The notes: generated by a model not told the origin, from the sequence alone. Shown: positions 27,577-37,518, counted from the first letter of the stretch. The stretch: 64,000 nucleotides of DNA from Streptomyces sp. NRRL S-1022 (GCF_000720135.1 NZ_JOIU01000003.1:186001-250000); one strand, 5' to 3'. Numbers and translations are program-made.

Positions 27577-29730
27577 TCACACGTCCCGGCTCCGGAGCAG
27601 CGAGTACGCGCCCGCGTACACCGCCGCCGTCACCCCGAGCATGATCCACAACGAGTCCCAGCCGGACGGCCCCGACTGGGTGAGGGAGTTGGCGTAGAAG
27701 ACGCTCAGCTGGTTGGGGATCGAGTACTCGAACAGCCACTCGCGCAGCGTGTTGAGCGACTCCGTCACCATGAACATCGCGAGCACCAGCGGCGCCAGGA
27801 CCACGCCGATCATGATGGTGATGGCGCCCGCGGAGTGCCGGATCACCGAGCCGATCAGCAGCGAGAGCAGGCCGAGCAGCGCCATGAAGAGGCTGACGCC
27901 GACGGTGGCCTTGAACCAGTCCCCGCCGGACGGGGTACGCGCGCCGGTGTTCTCCAGCATGGACGCCTGCGCCATGGCCACGAAGGTGGAGGTGACCAGG
28001 GTGACGGCGAAGGCGACGGCGAAGAACACGATCGACTTGGCGGCGAGCACCCGGGCCCGGCTGGGGCAGGCGGTCATCGTCGTACGGATCATGCCGGTGC
28101 CGTACTCCGAGGCGGTGGTCAGCACGCCGAGCGTGATGAGGCAGATGCTGCCGACGAGCAGGCCGAAGAAGCCGAAGGACAGCGGGTTCTCGCCGGACAG
28201 GCTCTCGGAGTCGGAGTTGGCCTCGATCAGGGCGCCGGCCAGCAGGCCGATGCCGAGGACGAGCACGATGAACACGCCGAGCGTCCACATCGTGGAGCGC
28301 ACCGACCTGATCTTCGTCCACTCGGCGGCCAGCGCGTGCCCGAGGTGGGTGCGCACGACCGGGATCGGCGAGGTGTAGCCGGGGTACGGCCCGCCGGGCC
28401 CCGCCTGCCAGGCGGGCGCGGCGGCGGGCACGGCCGGGGCCGCGGGCGCGGCGGCCGGCGCCTCCTTGGTCAGCACCGGCGGCTGAGCCTGCGGCGCGGG
28501 AGCGGCGGCGGGCGCCTGCGGGGCGCCGGCGGCCGACGGTGCCTGCGCGGGCTGCGTGGCCGGGGCGGCGGGCTGGGCGGCCGGGGGCGCGGGCTGGGCC
28601 GGTGCGGCCGGTGCGGCCTGCTGGGCGTACGGGTTGGCCGCCAGCGGGGCCGTACCCGCGCCCGGAGCGCCGCCGTGCAGCCCCCCGGCGGGCGGCCGGC
28701 CGCCCTGCTGGGGCGGCGGCGGGGCGTACCAGCCGGGCTGGCCCTGGCCGGGAACCGGCATGGGCGGCTGGGCGCCGGGCGGCAGCGGCTGCTGGAGGCC
28801 CGCCTTCTGGTCGACGGTGGAGCGGTAGTCCACGGCGCCCTGCGTCATCCGCATGTACGCCTCCTCCAGCGAGGCCTGGTGCGGGGACAGCTCCCACAGC
28901 CGGACGTCCGCCTCGTGCGCGAGGTCGCTGATGCGGGGCAGCGGCAGTCCGGTCACCCGCAGCGCGCCGTCCTGCTCGGGCAGCACGTGCCCGCCCGCCT
29001 CGGTGAGCGCGGAGGTGAGCTTCTCGCGCAGCTGCGGCTCGGTGTCGGGGGTGCGCACGCGCGCGAAGTCGGCGGAGTTGGCCGAGATGAAGTCCTTCAC
29101 GCTCATGTCGGCGAGCAGCTGGCCGCGCCCGATCACGATGAGGTGGTCGGCGGTCAGCGCCATCTCGCTCATCAGGTGGGAGGAGACGAAGACCGTACGG
29201 CCCTCGGCCGCGAGGGCCTTCATCAGGTTGCGGACCCAGAGGATGCCCTCGGGGTCGAGGCCGTTGACCGGCTCGTCGAAGAGCAGCACCTGCGGGTCGC
29301 CGAGCAGCGCGGCGGCGATGCCGAGGCGCTGGCCCATGCCGAGGGAGAAGCCCTTGGAGCGCTTCCTGGCCACGCCCTGGAGGCCGACGACGCCGAGCAC
29401 CTCGTCCACGCGGCGGGCCGGGATGCCCGACATCTGGGCGAGGCTCAGCAGGTGGTTGCGCGCGGTCCGGCCGCCGTGCACGGCCTTGGCGTCGAGCAGC
29501 GCGCCGACCTGCCGGGGGGCGTTGGGCAGCTTGCGGTACGGGTGGCCGCCGATGGTGACCGAGCCGGACGTGGGGTTGTCCAGCCCGAGGATCATCCGCA
29601 TCGTCGTGGACTTGCCCGAGCCGTTAGGGCCCAGGAAGCCGGTGACGGCTCCCGGCCGCACCTGGAAGGAAAGGTTGTACACGGCGGTCTTGTCGCCGTA
29701 GCGCTTGGTCAGGCCGACAGCCTCGATCAT
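27577..29730 (-). CDS. Fused ABC-2 exporter (ATPase-linker-permease), 717 aa
   Basis: The N-terminal half is a full ABC ATPase: GPNGSGKSTT (Walker A), signature-like FSLGMGQRLGIAAALL (C-loop Gly-Met instead of Ser-Gly), VLLFDEPVNGLDPEG (Walker B) and FVSSHLMSEM. A Pro/Ala/Gln-rich linker of about 140 residues (roughly 315-455) joins it to a six-helix ABC-2 permease half that begins LAAEWTKIRSVRSTMWTLGVF. The separate ATPase and permease genes immediately upstream are close relatives of the two halves. One polypeptide with no internal stop was checked. Substrate unknown. Confidence 0.93.
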   Translation of the reverse strand: MIEAVGLTKRYGDKTAVYNLSFQVRPGAVTGFLGPNGSGKSTTMRMILGLDNPTSGSVTIGGHPYRKLPNAPRQVGALLDAKAVHGGRTARNHLLSLAQMSGIPARRVDEVLGVVGLQGVARKRSKGFSLGMGQRLGIAAALLGDPQVLLFDEPVNGLDPEGILWVRNLMKALAAEGRTVFVSSHLMSEMALTADHLIVIGRGQLLADMSVKDFISANSADFARVRTPDTEPQLREKLTSALTEAGGHVLPEQDGALRVTGLPLPRISDLAHEADVRLWELSPHQASLEEAYMRMTQGAVDYRSTVDQKAGLQQPLPPGAQPPMPVPGQGQPGWYAPPPPQQGGRPPAGGLHGGAPGAGTAPLAANPYAQQAAPAAPAQPAPPAAQPAAPATQPAQAPSAAGAPQAPAAAPAPQAQPPVLTKEAPAAAPAAPAVPAAAPAWQAGPGGPYPGYTSPIPVVRTHLGHALAAEWTKIRSVRSTMWTLGVFIVLVLGIGLLAGALIEANSDSESLSGENPLSFGFFGLLVGSICLITLGVLTTASEYGTGMIRTTMTACPSRARVLAAKSIVFFAVAFAVTLVTSTFVAMAQASMLENTGARTPSGGDWFKATVGVSLFMALLGLLSLLIGSVIRHSAGAITIMIGVVLAPLVLAMFMVTESLNTLREWLFEYSIPNQLSVFYANSLTQSGPSGWDSLWIMLGVTAAVYAGAYSLLRSRDV

Positions 29731-29862
29731 GCTCCGCACCCATCGAAAGGTTCAGGACAGCGGGGCACACGCCCCCGTAAGGGTTAGGAGGATATCCAGG
29801 AGCTGACGGTTCCGCCCAAGAGGGAGTAAAGCCCGGAGCATTACGCGGCGTGACCCACCCGT

Positions 29863-30636
29863 CTACTGGGCGTCCCGGTGCCTGAGGAGGAGGTAGCCGC
29901 CCGCCAGCGCGGCGAGCACCCACAGCGCCATGATGCCGAGCCCGGCCCACGGCCCGTACGGCGTGTCGTCGCCCGGCCGGGGGACCACCTGCATGATCCG
30001 GCGGCCGGCCTGGTCGGGCAGGAAACGGCCGATCTTCCGGGTGGCGTCGACGTTGCCGAGGATGTTGGAGACCAGGAAGAAGAACGGCATCAGGATGCCG
30101 AGGGACAGCATCGGCGAGCGCAGCATCGCGGCGACGCCCATGGAGAACATCGCGATCAGCATCATGTAGAGCCCGCCGCCGAACACCGCGCGCAGCACCC
30201 CGGGGTCGCCGATGGCGGCCCGGTGGGAGCCCAGCAGGGCCTGGCCGAGGAAGAACGCGGCGAAGCTCGTCACCATGCCGACGGCGAGCGCGAGCGCGGC
30301 GGCCACCGCGACCTTGCAGAACAGGAAGGTGCCGCGCTGCGGCACGGCGGCCAGCGAGACCCTGATCATGCCGGTGCTGTACTCGTTGGAGACGACCAGC
30401 ACCCCGAACACGATCATCGCGAGCTGGCCGAGGGTCATGCCCGCGAAGCTGACCACGGTCGGGTCGAAGGAGAGCCGCTCCCGCACGGGCATGTTCGCGT
30501 ACTGGCTGTTCGACAGCGCGGAGATCAGCGCGCCGAGGGCGACGGTGACCACCACGGCCAGCGACAGCGTCCACACCGTGGACGCCACCGACCGGATCTT
30601 GGTCCACTCGGACCGGATGACCTGCCCGGCCGCCAT
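29863..30636 (-). CDS. ABC-2 exporter permease, 257 aa
   Basis: Six hydrophobic segments; the N-terminus IRSEWTKIRSVASTVWTL matches the start of the permease half of the neighbouring fused gene. The first long loop, SNEYSTGMIRVSLAAVPQR, corresponds to the conserved SEYGTGMIR...TACPSR there. Partner ATPase gene ends 3 bp upstream. Probably exports a lipid or peptide; unknown. The 132-bp gap downstream to the fused gene contains a GGGG/CCCC mini-hairpin and may hold a separate promoter. Confidence 0.92.
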   Translation of the reverse strand: MAAGQVIRSEWTKIRSVASTVWTLSLAVVVTVALGALISALSNSQYANMPVRERLSFDPTVVSFAGMTLGQLAMIVFGVLVVSNEYSTGMIRVSLAAVPQRGTFLFCKVAVAAALALAVGMVTSFAAFFLGQALLGSHRAAIGDPGVLRAVFGGGLYMMLIAMFSMGVAAMLRSPMLSLGILMPFFFLVSNILGNVDATRKIGRFLPDQAGRRIMQVVPRPGDDTPYGPWAGLGIMALWVLAALAGGYLLLRHRDAQ

Positions 30637-30639
30637 GGC

Positions 30640-31593
30640 TCAGGCCCCCTTCCAGCCGGCGCCCCAGTCCTGCGGGACCGCGGCGGGCCCGGCGTGCGCG
30701 TGGTACTCCACGGATTCCGCCGTCAGCTGCATGAACGCCTCCTCGAGCGAGGCCTGCCGCGGACTCAGCTCGTGCAGCACGAGCCCGTTCCGCGCGGCCA
30801 GTTCCCCGATCTGCTCGGCCTTGCCGCCCGCCACCTCCAGCGCCCCGCCGCCCGCCTCCACGACGGTGATCCCCGCCTGGTGCAACACGTCGAGCAGCCG
30901 CTCGCGCTGCGGGGAGCGGATGCGCACGTACGACCGCGAGTTCGCCCGGATGAAGTCGGCCATCGAGGTGTCCGCGAGCAGCCGGCCCTGCCCGATGACC
31001 ACCAGGTGATCGGCCGTCAGCGCCATCTCGCTCATCAGATGGCTGGAGACGAACACCGTCCGGCCCTGCGCGGCCAGCGACTTCATCAGGTTCCGGATCC
31101 AGTGGATGCCCTCGGGGTCCAGCCCGTTCACCGGCTCGTCGAACATCAGGATCCGCGGGTTCCCGAGCAGCGCGGCGGCGATCCCGAGCCGCTGCCCCAT
31201 GCCGTACGAGAACCCCTTGGCCTTCTTCCGCGCCACCGCGGTCAGTCCCACGGTCTCCAGCACCTCGGCCACCCGGCTCGCCGGGATGCCGTTGCTCTGG
31301 GCGAGGCAGAGCAGGTGGTGGTAAGCGCTCCGGCCGCCGTGCACGGCCTTGGCGTCCAGCAGGGCGCCGATGTACGTCAGCGGGTCCCTGAGCCGGTCGT
31401 AGTGCCTGCCGTCGATGCGGACGTCGCCGGCCGTGGGGCGGTCGAGCCCGAGGATCATCCGCATGGTGGTCGACTTCCCGGCCCCGTTGGGCCCCAGGAA
31501 CCCCGTCACGGCGCCCGGCCGCACGGCGAAGGTGAGGTGGTCGACCGCCACCTTGTCGCCGTACCGCTTGGTCAGCCCCTCCAGCTCGATCAT
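30640..31593 (-). CDS. ABC exporter ATPase, 317 aa
   Basis: Walker A GPNGAGKSTT, signature FSYGMGQRLGIAAALL (again YGMGQ instead of LSGGQ), Walker B ILMFDEPVNGLDPEG and FVSSHLMSEM are seen. It shares the C-terminal element ELSPRQASLEEAFMQLT with the fused protein (ELSPHQASLEEAYMRMT), which marks the two as duplicates. The operon with the permease is on the minus strand. ATG 31593 begins IELEGLTKRYGDK. Confidence 0.93.
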   Translation of the reverse strand: MIELEGLTKRYGDKVAVDHLTFAVRPGAVTGFLGPNGAGKSTTMRMILGLDRPTAGDVRIDGRHYDRLRDPLTYIGALLDAKAVHGGRSAYHHLLCLAQSNGIPASRVAEVLETVGLTAVARKKAKGFSYGMGQRLGIAAALLGNPRILMFDEPVNGLDPEGIHWIRNLMKSLAAQGRTVFVSSHLMSEMALTADHLVVIGQGRLLADTSMADFIRANSRSYVRIRSPQRERLLDVLHQAGITVVEAGGGALEVAGGKAEQIGELAARNGLVLHELSPRQASLEEAFMQLTAESVEYHAHAGPAAVPQDWGAGWKGA

Positions 31594-31677
31594 GCGGCCA
31601 CGCTAGGACGCGGCCCGCGGCTCTGCCACTCGGACGCCCTCGGGTACGGGGCCCGCCGTGCGCCGGTGCGGGTGCCG

Positions 31678-31938
31678 TCAGCCGCTGCGGCGGATGCGGA
31701 CCGGGCCGCGGGCGCGACCGGGGTCCACGGCGGCGCCGTGCTGGGTGATCTCCACCCGGCCCTCGTCGGCGAGCCGGGCCGCGACCCGGCGGACGGGCTC
31801 CATCAGCTCGCGCCACCCCTCGTCGGCGGAGCCGTGCACCGCCCGGGCGACCTCGGACGGGCACACCGATGCACCCGGTGCCCTCCCGTCGAGCAGTTCG
31901 AGGATGGCTTCCCGCAGCGACCGGTCGGTGACGGACAT
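31678..31938 (-). CDS. DUF3253 family protein, 86 aa
   Basis: Short, winged-helix-like protein of the DUF3253 family: LREAILELLDGRAPGASVCPSEVARAVHG...WRELMEPVRRVAARLADEGRVEITQHGAAVDP...GPVRIRR. The fold suggests nucleic-acid binding, but no target is known. ATG 31938 has GGGAGGGAGC upstream. It stands alone between the ABC genes and filP, behind the filP terminator. Confidence 0.88.
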   Translation of the reverse strand: MSVTDRSLREAILELLDGRAPGASVCPSEVARAVHGSADEGWRELMEPVRRVAARLADEGRVEITQHGAAVDPGRARGPVRIRRSG

Positions 31939-32030
31939 GAGGGGCTCCCTCCCGGCGGCCGTCCGGACACGGACCCCGCCGCGGACGGCGTACTCCCTCC
32001 ACGCTACGCGCCACCGGCGCACGCGCATGC

Positions 32031-32067
32031 GGGAGAGGCGGTGGGACCGCGTCCCACCGCCTCTCCC
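32031..32067 (-). terminator. Terminator after filP
   Basis: Perfect 17-bp stem GGGAGAGGCGGTGGGAC (32031-32047) with its complement at 32051-32067 and a 3-nt loop, 23 bp past the filP stop on the minus strand. Confidence 0.85.
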
Positions 32068-32089
32068 GGCGCCTTACGACTGCCCGGCC

Positions 32090-33025
32090 CTAGCGGGACT
32101 GCTGCGCCGGAACGCCCCGGGAGATCGGCTCGTCGTCGGTGGACGTGCCGGCCGCGGCCACCGCGGCACCGGTCAGCGTGGCGAGCATCTCGCGGACGTT
32201 CGTCAGCTGCGCGTTGATGCTGTCGCGGCGGTTGGTGAGCGCCGCCAGCTCCCGCTCGGACTCCGAACGGATGCGGTCGGCCTTGGCGTTGGCGTCGGCC
32301 ACGATGTCCTCGGCCTGGCGCTGCGCGGTCTCCACCGTCTGGCGGGCCCGGCGCTCGGCGTCGGTGCGCAGCTTCTCCGCCTCCAGGCGCAGCTGCTCGG
32401 CACGGTGCTCGATCTCGGCGAGGCGCTTCTCGGCCTTCTGCTGACGCGAGGCCAGGTCGCGCTCGGACTGCTCGCGGCGCTTGGCCAGGTTGGTCTCGAA
32501 GTCGGCGGCGGCCTGCGCGGCCTTGGCGCGGGTCTCCTCGAAGAGGGCGTCCGCCTCCTCGCGCTTGGACTGCGCGTCCTTCTGGGCCTCCGCGCGCAGC
32601 TGGGCCGCGTCGGACTTGGCCTTCTCGACGATCCGGACGCCCTCGTCCTCGGCCTTGGCCTTGCGCTCGGTCGCGTACGACTCGGCGTCGTTGCGGACCT
32701 GCTGGGCCGCCGACTCGGCGAGGTCGCGGTGCTGCTCGGCCGCCCGCCGGGCCTCCTCACGCAGCTCCTTTGCCTCTTCCTCGGCCAGGCGCAGGATCTT
32801 CTCGACCCGCGCCCCGAGACCCGCGTACGACGGCTCGGCGTCCGTGATCTGGGCCTGGGCGTTCTGCGTTTCGAGGTGCAACTCCTCGATGCGCTTCTCC
32901 AGAGCGGTGATGCGGGCGAGAGCGCTGTCACGGTCGGAGACGAGCTTGGAGATACGTTCGTCCACCTGAGCGCGGTCGTACCCACGCCGCACAAGCTCGA
33001 AGCCGTAGGGGGAAGTGTCGCTCAT
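32090..33025 (-). CDS. filP: FilP, intermediate-filament-like coiled-coil protein, 311 aa
   Basis: Almost entirely coiled coil, Ala/Glu/Arg/Lys-rich, with a short N-terminal head (MSDTSPYGFELVRRGYDRAQVDERI) shared with DivIVA-type proteins and a low-complexity tail. FilP assembles into filaments behind hyphal tips and contributes to cell stiffness and polarity in Streptomyces, working with DivIVA and Scy. Length (311) matches the known about 310-aa protein, and the scy gene upstream confirms the identity. AGGAACCCC precedes the ATG. Older annotations call it a cellulose-binding protein. Confidence 0.93.
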   Translation of the reverse strand: MSDTSPYGFELVRRGYDRAQVDERISKLVSDRDSALARITALEKRIEELHLETQNAQAQITDAEPSYAGLGARVEKILRLAEEEAKELREEARRAAEQHRDLAESAAQQVRNDAESYATERKAKAEDEGVRIVEKAKSDAAQLRAEAQKDAQSKREEADALFEETRAKAAQAAADFETNLAKRREQSERDLASRQQKAEKRLAEIEHRAEQLRLEAEKLRTDAERRARQTVETAQRQAEDIVADANAKADRIRSESERELAALTNRRDSINAQLTNVREMLATLTGAAVAAAGTSTDDEPISRGVPAQQSR

Positions 33026-33211
33026 GGGGTTCCTGTCGAATGAGACCGGTGAGTGAGGTGATAAGGGAATCCTAGGGGCCGAAGCGGTGTGTCATCGAGC
33101 GGATACGCTTTTGATCTGGAGAATGGCACCTCTTTCGGGTGGCTGACCGTCACACGGCTTGCCAACGACTCGGGCAAAGCACCCAGAAGACACCGGATCG
33201 CACCTCCCGCG

Positions 33212-36200
33212 CTAGCTCTCCGGCGACTTACCACCCGAACGGGGGGCACCCACCGTGGCACCCGTCTTGACTCCGCCGTCCTTGCCGGCCGTGGGGGCCT
33301 CGAAGGATTCCAGCGCCTCCAGCACGTCCTGGACCCGCGAGATCTCGGCGTTGATGTCCTCGCGCCGGCGCACCAGGATCTCCAGCTCGCGCTTGCCCTC
33401 CTCGACCGTGCGCCGCGCCTCGCGGATGGCCTCCGCCTTCAGCTCCTCGGCCTCCTTGACCAGGCGGCCCTTCTTCAGCTCCGCCTCCTTGAGCAGCCCC
33501 TCCGCCTTCTTCACCGCGGCGATCCGCACCTTGCCCGCCTCGGAGTTGGCGTCCGAGACCAGCTCCTTCGCCTTGGCCTCGGCCTTCGCCAGCTGCTCCT
33601 CGGCTGCCTTGATGAGCGCGTCGCACCGGTCGCCGGTGGACTTCATCGTCTCGGCGGCCTCGCGGCGGGCCCGCTCGTGCAGCTCCTCGATCTCGCCGGT
33701 GATGCGGTCGCGCAGTTCCTCCGCGCGCTGCCTGATCGCGGTGGCGTCCCGGCGGGCGCCGACCAGCAGCTCGTCGGCGTCCGTCCGGGCCTTCTCCACC
33801 AGCGAGTTGCCCTCGATGGTCGCCTCGGAGACGATCCGGTCGGCCTCGCTGCGGGCCGCGCCGACCATCGTGTCGGCCTGCGACTCGGCGTCCGCGGTGG
33901 TCTTCAGCGCCTGCTGCTGCGCCTCGGTGAGCAGCTTGTCCGCCTCGGCCGCGGTCTCCGTGATGAGCTTGTCGACCTGCTCGGCCGCCTCCGAGCGCCG
34001 CTTGTTGGCGTCCTTGCGGGCCTCGTCCAGGGTCTGCTCGGACTGCTCCCGCGCGGAGTTGACGAGCCGTTCGGCCTCCGCCTCCGCGTCCGCCTTCGCC
34101 CGCTCGGCCTCGGCGCGCAGCCGCTCCGCGTGCGCCTGCGCGGACCCGACCGTCTCCGCGGCCTCGGCGCGCAGCCGCTCGGCCTCGTCGGTGGCCTCCC
34201 CGAGCAGCCGCTCGGCCTCGGCCAGCGCCTCCGCGCGGACCCGGTCGGCTTCCGCGACGGTGTCGTTCTGGAGCCGTTCGGCCTCGTTGCGGGCCTCGGT
34301 GATGAGGGTGTCGGCCTGGGTCGCCGCGTCGGAGCGGATGCGGTTGGCGTCCTCGCGGGCGTCCGCCCGGGCACGCGTCGCCGCCTCGTTGGCCTCGGTG
34401 AGCGTCTCCGACGCCTCCGTGCGGATCCGCTCGGCCTCGGCGGCGGTCTCCGCCTGCAGCCGCTCGGCCTCGGCGAGCGCCTCGGTGCGGACCCGGTCGG
34501 CTTCCGCGACGGTGTCGTTCTGGAGCCGTTCGGCCTCGTTGCGGGCCTCGGTGATGAGGGTGTCCGCCTGGGTCGCCGCGTCGGAGCGGATGCGGTTGGC
34601 GTCCTCGCGGGCGTCCGCCCGGGTACGGGCCGCCGCCTGGTCGGCCTCGGCGAGCGCGTCCGACGCCTCGGTGCGCACCCGCTGGGCGTACTCGCCCGCG
34701 TCCGCGCGCAGCCGCTCGGCCTCGGCGATGGCCTCCGCCATCGTCCGTTCGGCCAGCGCCTTGGCGGCCTCCGACTCCTCGTTCGCCTCGCGCCGGACCC
34801 GGGAGGCGTCCTCGCTCGCCCGCTCCCGCTCGGCGTAGGCGTCGGCGCGGACCCGGTCCGCCTCCTCCTCGGCCTCCCGCTTCGTACGGTCCGCCGCGTG
34901 CTCGGCGGCCGAACGCAGCCCGGCGATCTCCTCCTGCGCCTGCTCGTGCAGCCCGGCGACGGAATCCCGCACCTGCTGGGCGTGCTGCTCGGCGGCGGCC
35001 ACCATCTCCGTGGCCCGCCGGTCGGCCTCCTCCACCAGACGGGTGGCCTCGGCCTGCGCCTGCTCCACGCGCTTGCGCGCGGAGGCCAGCAGCTCCTCGC
35101 TCTGCTCACGGGCCCGCTGCCGCTCCTGGCCGGCCTCCTCGCGGGCGGAGCCGAGCAGCTCCTCGGCCTCCCGGCGGCGCCGGGCGGCCTCCTCCTGCGC
35201 GGCGGCCAGCGTCTCGGACGCCTCGGTGCCCAGCCGCTCGGCGGCGGCCTGCGCCTCGGCGCGCACCCGGTCGGCGGTGTCCTGGGCCTCCGTCTTGAGC
35301 CGTTCGGCCTCGGCGGCGGCCTCGGACCGCAGCCGTACGGCGAGGGCCTCGCCCTCGGCGCGGGAGGCGGACGCGTCGGCCGCCGCCTCGGTGCGCAGCC
35401 GCTCGGCCTCGGCCTCGGCCTGCTGCTGGAGCGTACGGATGCGCTCGGCGGCCTCCGCGCGCAGCCGCTCGGTCTCCTCGCCGGCCTCCCGGCGGATCCG
35501 GGACGCCTCGTCCCGGGCGTCGGTCAGCGCCTGCTCGGCGGAGGCGAGCCGGTCCTGCGCCTCGGTCTGGAGCCGGGTCAGCTCCTCGGCGGCCTCGGCC
35601 CGGCGGGCCTCGACGGCCTTCTCGGCCTCCTCGCGCAGTTCCCGCGCGGCCTGCTCGGCGTCCGCCTGGACCTTCTCGGCCTGCTCGGCGGCCTCCGCGC
35701 GCAGCCGCTCGGCCTCCTTGCGGGTGCGCTCCAGGGTCTCCTCGGCCTGCCGGCGCAGCGAGGTGGCCCGCTCGATGGCCTCGGTGCGGACCTTCTCGCT
35801 GTCGGCGGTCGCGCTCCGCCGCAGCTCGTCGGCGTCCGCCTTGGCCTTGGCCAGCAGCTCCTCGGCGGACTTGGCCGCCTCCTCGATCTGCGCCACCGCC
35901 TCCCGGCGGGCCTCGGCGCGGATCGACTCGCCCTCGGCGACCGCGTCGGCCCGCAGCTGCTCGGCCTCGCCGCGCAGCCGGCGGGCCTCCTCCTGCAGCT
36001 CGACCGTCTTGGCGCGGTACTCCTTGGTGTCGTCCTTGGCCGCGCCCTTGAGCTGCTCGGCGATGTCGTGCGCCTCGGCGCGCAGCCGGTCCGCCTCGGC
36101 CTCGGCCTCCGAACGGATCCGCTCGGCCTCCTCGGCGGCGGCCCTGGTGGTCTTACGGGCGTCCTCGGACGCCTTGTTGAGGACCTCCTCGGCGGTCCTG

Positions 36201-37312
36201 GCCGCCTTCGACAGCTGGGTGGCCGTCTCCTCGGCGGTGATCGAGCGGGCCTTCTCGGCGGCCTCGGCGACGATCTTCTCGGCCTCGGCACGGGCGTCCG
36301 CGACCAGCTGCTCGGCCTCCGACTTGGTGCTCTCGGCCTCCTTGGTGGCCTCCTCCACCAGCCGGGCGACCTGCTCCTTGGCCGTCCGGGTGCGGGTCTC
36401 GTTGGCGGCCTCGGCGGTGGCGAGGGCCTTGGCGGCGGCCTCCTTCGCCTCGGTGACCACCTTCTCGGCCTCGGCCTGCGCCTTGCGCAGCGCCTCCTCG
36501 GCCGCCGCGATCCGCTCCTCGGCGGCCCGGCTCAGCTCGGCGGCCTGCCGGCGCGCCGTGTCCGACTCGGTGACCGTGGCCGTACGCAGCTGCTCGGCGT
36601 GCTCGGTGGCCTCCTGCGCCTGCGTGGAGGCGGCGTTCAGCAGCCGCTCGGCGTCCGTGCGGGCCCGGCGCAGCAGCTGCTCGGCCTCCGTGCGCGCCGC
36701 CTCGGCCTCGCTCTGCAGTCGCTCCCGGGCCTCCCGGGTCAGCCGCTCGGCCTCCGTGCGGGCGGCGGCCATCGCCTGTTCGGCCTCCGCGCGGGACTCC
36801 TCCAGCAGCCGGCGCGCCTGCTGCTCGGTACGGGCCCGCAGCTGCTCGGCCCAGGCCACGTTCTCGTTGACGTGCGACTCGACGGTGGCCCTGCGTTCGG
36901 CCAGCTCCTGGTCGAGCTGCTGGCGCCGGGTCACCGCCTCCTGGTGCAGTTCGGCCTGGAGGCGGGCGGCCTGCTCGGCGTGCTCCTGCAGGATGCGCTG
37001 GGTCTGCGCGCGGGCCTGGCTCAGCTCCCGCTCGGCGTCCTGGCGCAGCTGCTCGGCCTGCATCTGGGCGTTGCGGAGCAACTGCTCGGCCTGGTAGCCG
37101 ATGTCACCCGCGTCGTAGGCGGGCCGGGTCATGAGGGTGCGCCGCGCCTCGTGCAGCTTGGCGCGCAGCACCTCGACCTGGTAGCCGAGGTCCTCGGCGT
37201 GCTGGATCGCCTTCTCCCGCTCGGTCCTCAGCCGCTTCATCTCGGCCTCGAACCGAGAGAGGTGGTCGACGTCAGCCGCCGGCTCTCGCTCCTGGCTCTC
37301 GTAGCCCCGCAC
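33212..37312 (-). CDS. scy: Scy, polar-growth scaffold coiled-coil protein, 1366 aa
   Basis: Giant coiled-coil protein that organises the tip-organising centre with DivIVA and FilP in Streptomyces hyphae. After a head of about 30 residues, essentially the whole chain is Ala/Glu/Arg-rich repeat, with phases broken by Asp/Thr-rich segments. The known S. coelicolor protein is slightly shorter (about 1326 aa). An almost identical DNA block recurs with 252-bp offset inside the gene. GTG 37312 is the start; the ribosome-binding site is weak. filP lies 186 bp downstream on the same strand. Confidence 0.93.
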   Translation of the reverse strand: MRGYESQEREPAADVDHLSRFEAEMKRLRTEREKAIQHAEDLGYQVEVLRAKLHEARRTLMTRPAYDAGDIGYQAEQLLRNAQMQAEQLRQDAERELSQARAQTQRILQEHAEQAARLQAELHQEAVTRRQQLDQELAERRATVESHVNENVAWAEQLRARTEQQARRLLEESRAEAEQAMAAARTEAERLTREARERLQSEAEAARTEAEQLLRRARTDAERLLNAASTQAQEATEHAEQLRTATVTESDTARRQAAELSRAAEERIAAAEEALRKAQAEAEKVVTEAKEAAAKALATAEAANETRTRTAKEQVARLVEEATKEAESTKSEAEQLVADARAEAEKIVAEAAEKARSITAEETATQLSKAARTAEEVLNKASEDARKTTRAAAEEAERIRSEAEAEADRLRAEAHDIAEQLKGAAKDDTKEYRAKTVELQEEARRLRGEAEQLRADAVAEGESIRAEARREAVAQIEEAAKSAEELLAKAKADADELRRSATADSEKVRTEAIERATSLRRQAEETLERTRKEAERLRAEAAEQAEKVQADAEQAARELREEAEKAVEARRAEAAEELTRLQTEAQDRLASAEQALTDARDEASRIRREAGEETERLRAEAAERIRTLQQQAEAEAERLRTEAAADASASRAEGEALAVRLRSEAAAEAERLKTEAQDTADRVRAEAQAAAERLGTEASETLAAAQEEAARRRREAEELLGSAREEAGQERQRAREQSEELLASARKRVEQAQAEATRLVEEADRRATEMVAAAEQHAQQVRDSVAGLHEQAQEEIAGLRSAAEHAADRTKREAEEEADRVRADAYAERERASEDASRVRREANEESEAAKALAERTMAEAIAEAERLRADAGEYAQRVRTEASDALAEADQAAARTRADAREDANRIRSDAATQADTLITEARNEAERLQNDTVAEADRVRTEALAEAERLQAETAAEAERIRTEASETLTEANEAATRARADAREDANRIRSDAATQADTLITEARNEAERLQNDTVAEADRVRAEALAEAERLLGEATDEAERLRAEAAETVGSAQAHAERLRAEAERAKADAEAEAERLVNSAREQSEQTLDEARKDANKRRSEAAEQVDKLITETAAEADKLLTEAQQQALKTTADAESQADTMVGAARSEADRIVSEATIEGNSLVEKARTDADELLVGARRDATAIRQRAEELRDRITGEIEELHERARREAAETMKSTGDRCDALIKAAEEQLAKAEAKAKELVSDANSEAGKVRIAAVKKAEGLLKEAELKKGRLVKEAEELKAEAIREARRTVEEGKRELEILVRRREDINAEISRVQDVLEALESFEAPTAGKDGGVKTGATVGAPRSGGKSPES
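34235..34625 (-). repeat. 252-bp-offset internal duplication in scy
   Basis: About 137 bp starting at 34235 recur starting at 34487, with one mismatch that I can find. The copies encode the same segment, RADAREDANRIRSDAATQ...NEAERLQNDTVAEADRVR. An 84-residue step equals twelve heptads, so the coiled-coil phase is kept. Confidence 0.85.
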
Positions 37313-37518
37313 TGCGCGGTCCCATCCGTCCCCTGGTCAGCTTCTGCAACGAGCTCCGTCCAACCGCCGAACGGGGCCCCCGGGGAATGGTGTCAGACAG
37401 ACGGCGGAGCACGGGCTGCTGCCCCGACGCTCGCCCCCCGAAACCCGGACCCCGGCATGCGGTCGTCCCGGTGGAAGGGACGACCGCCCCCAACCCTACC
37501 GGCCCCTATGTACGGGGG

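Noticed and set aside
27577..29730. Fused ABC gene explained as a frameshift or assembly error
   Set aside because: One continuous frame with good codon bias, plus a real Pro/Ala linker of about 140 residues between the domains.
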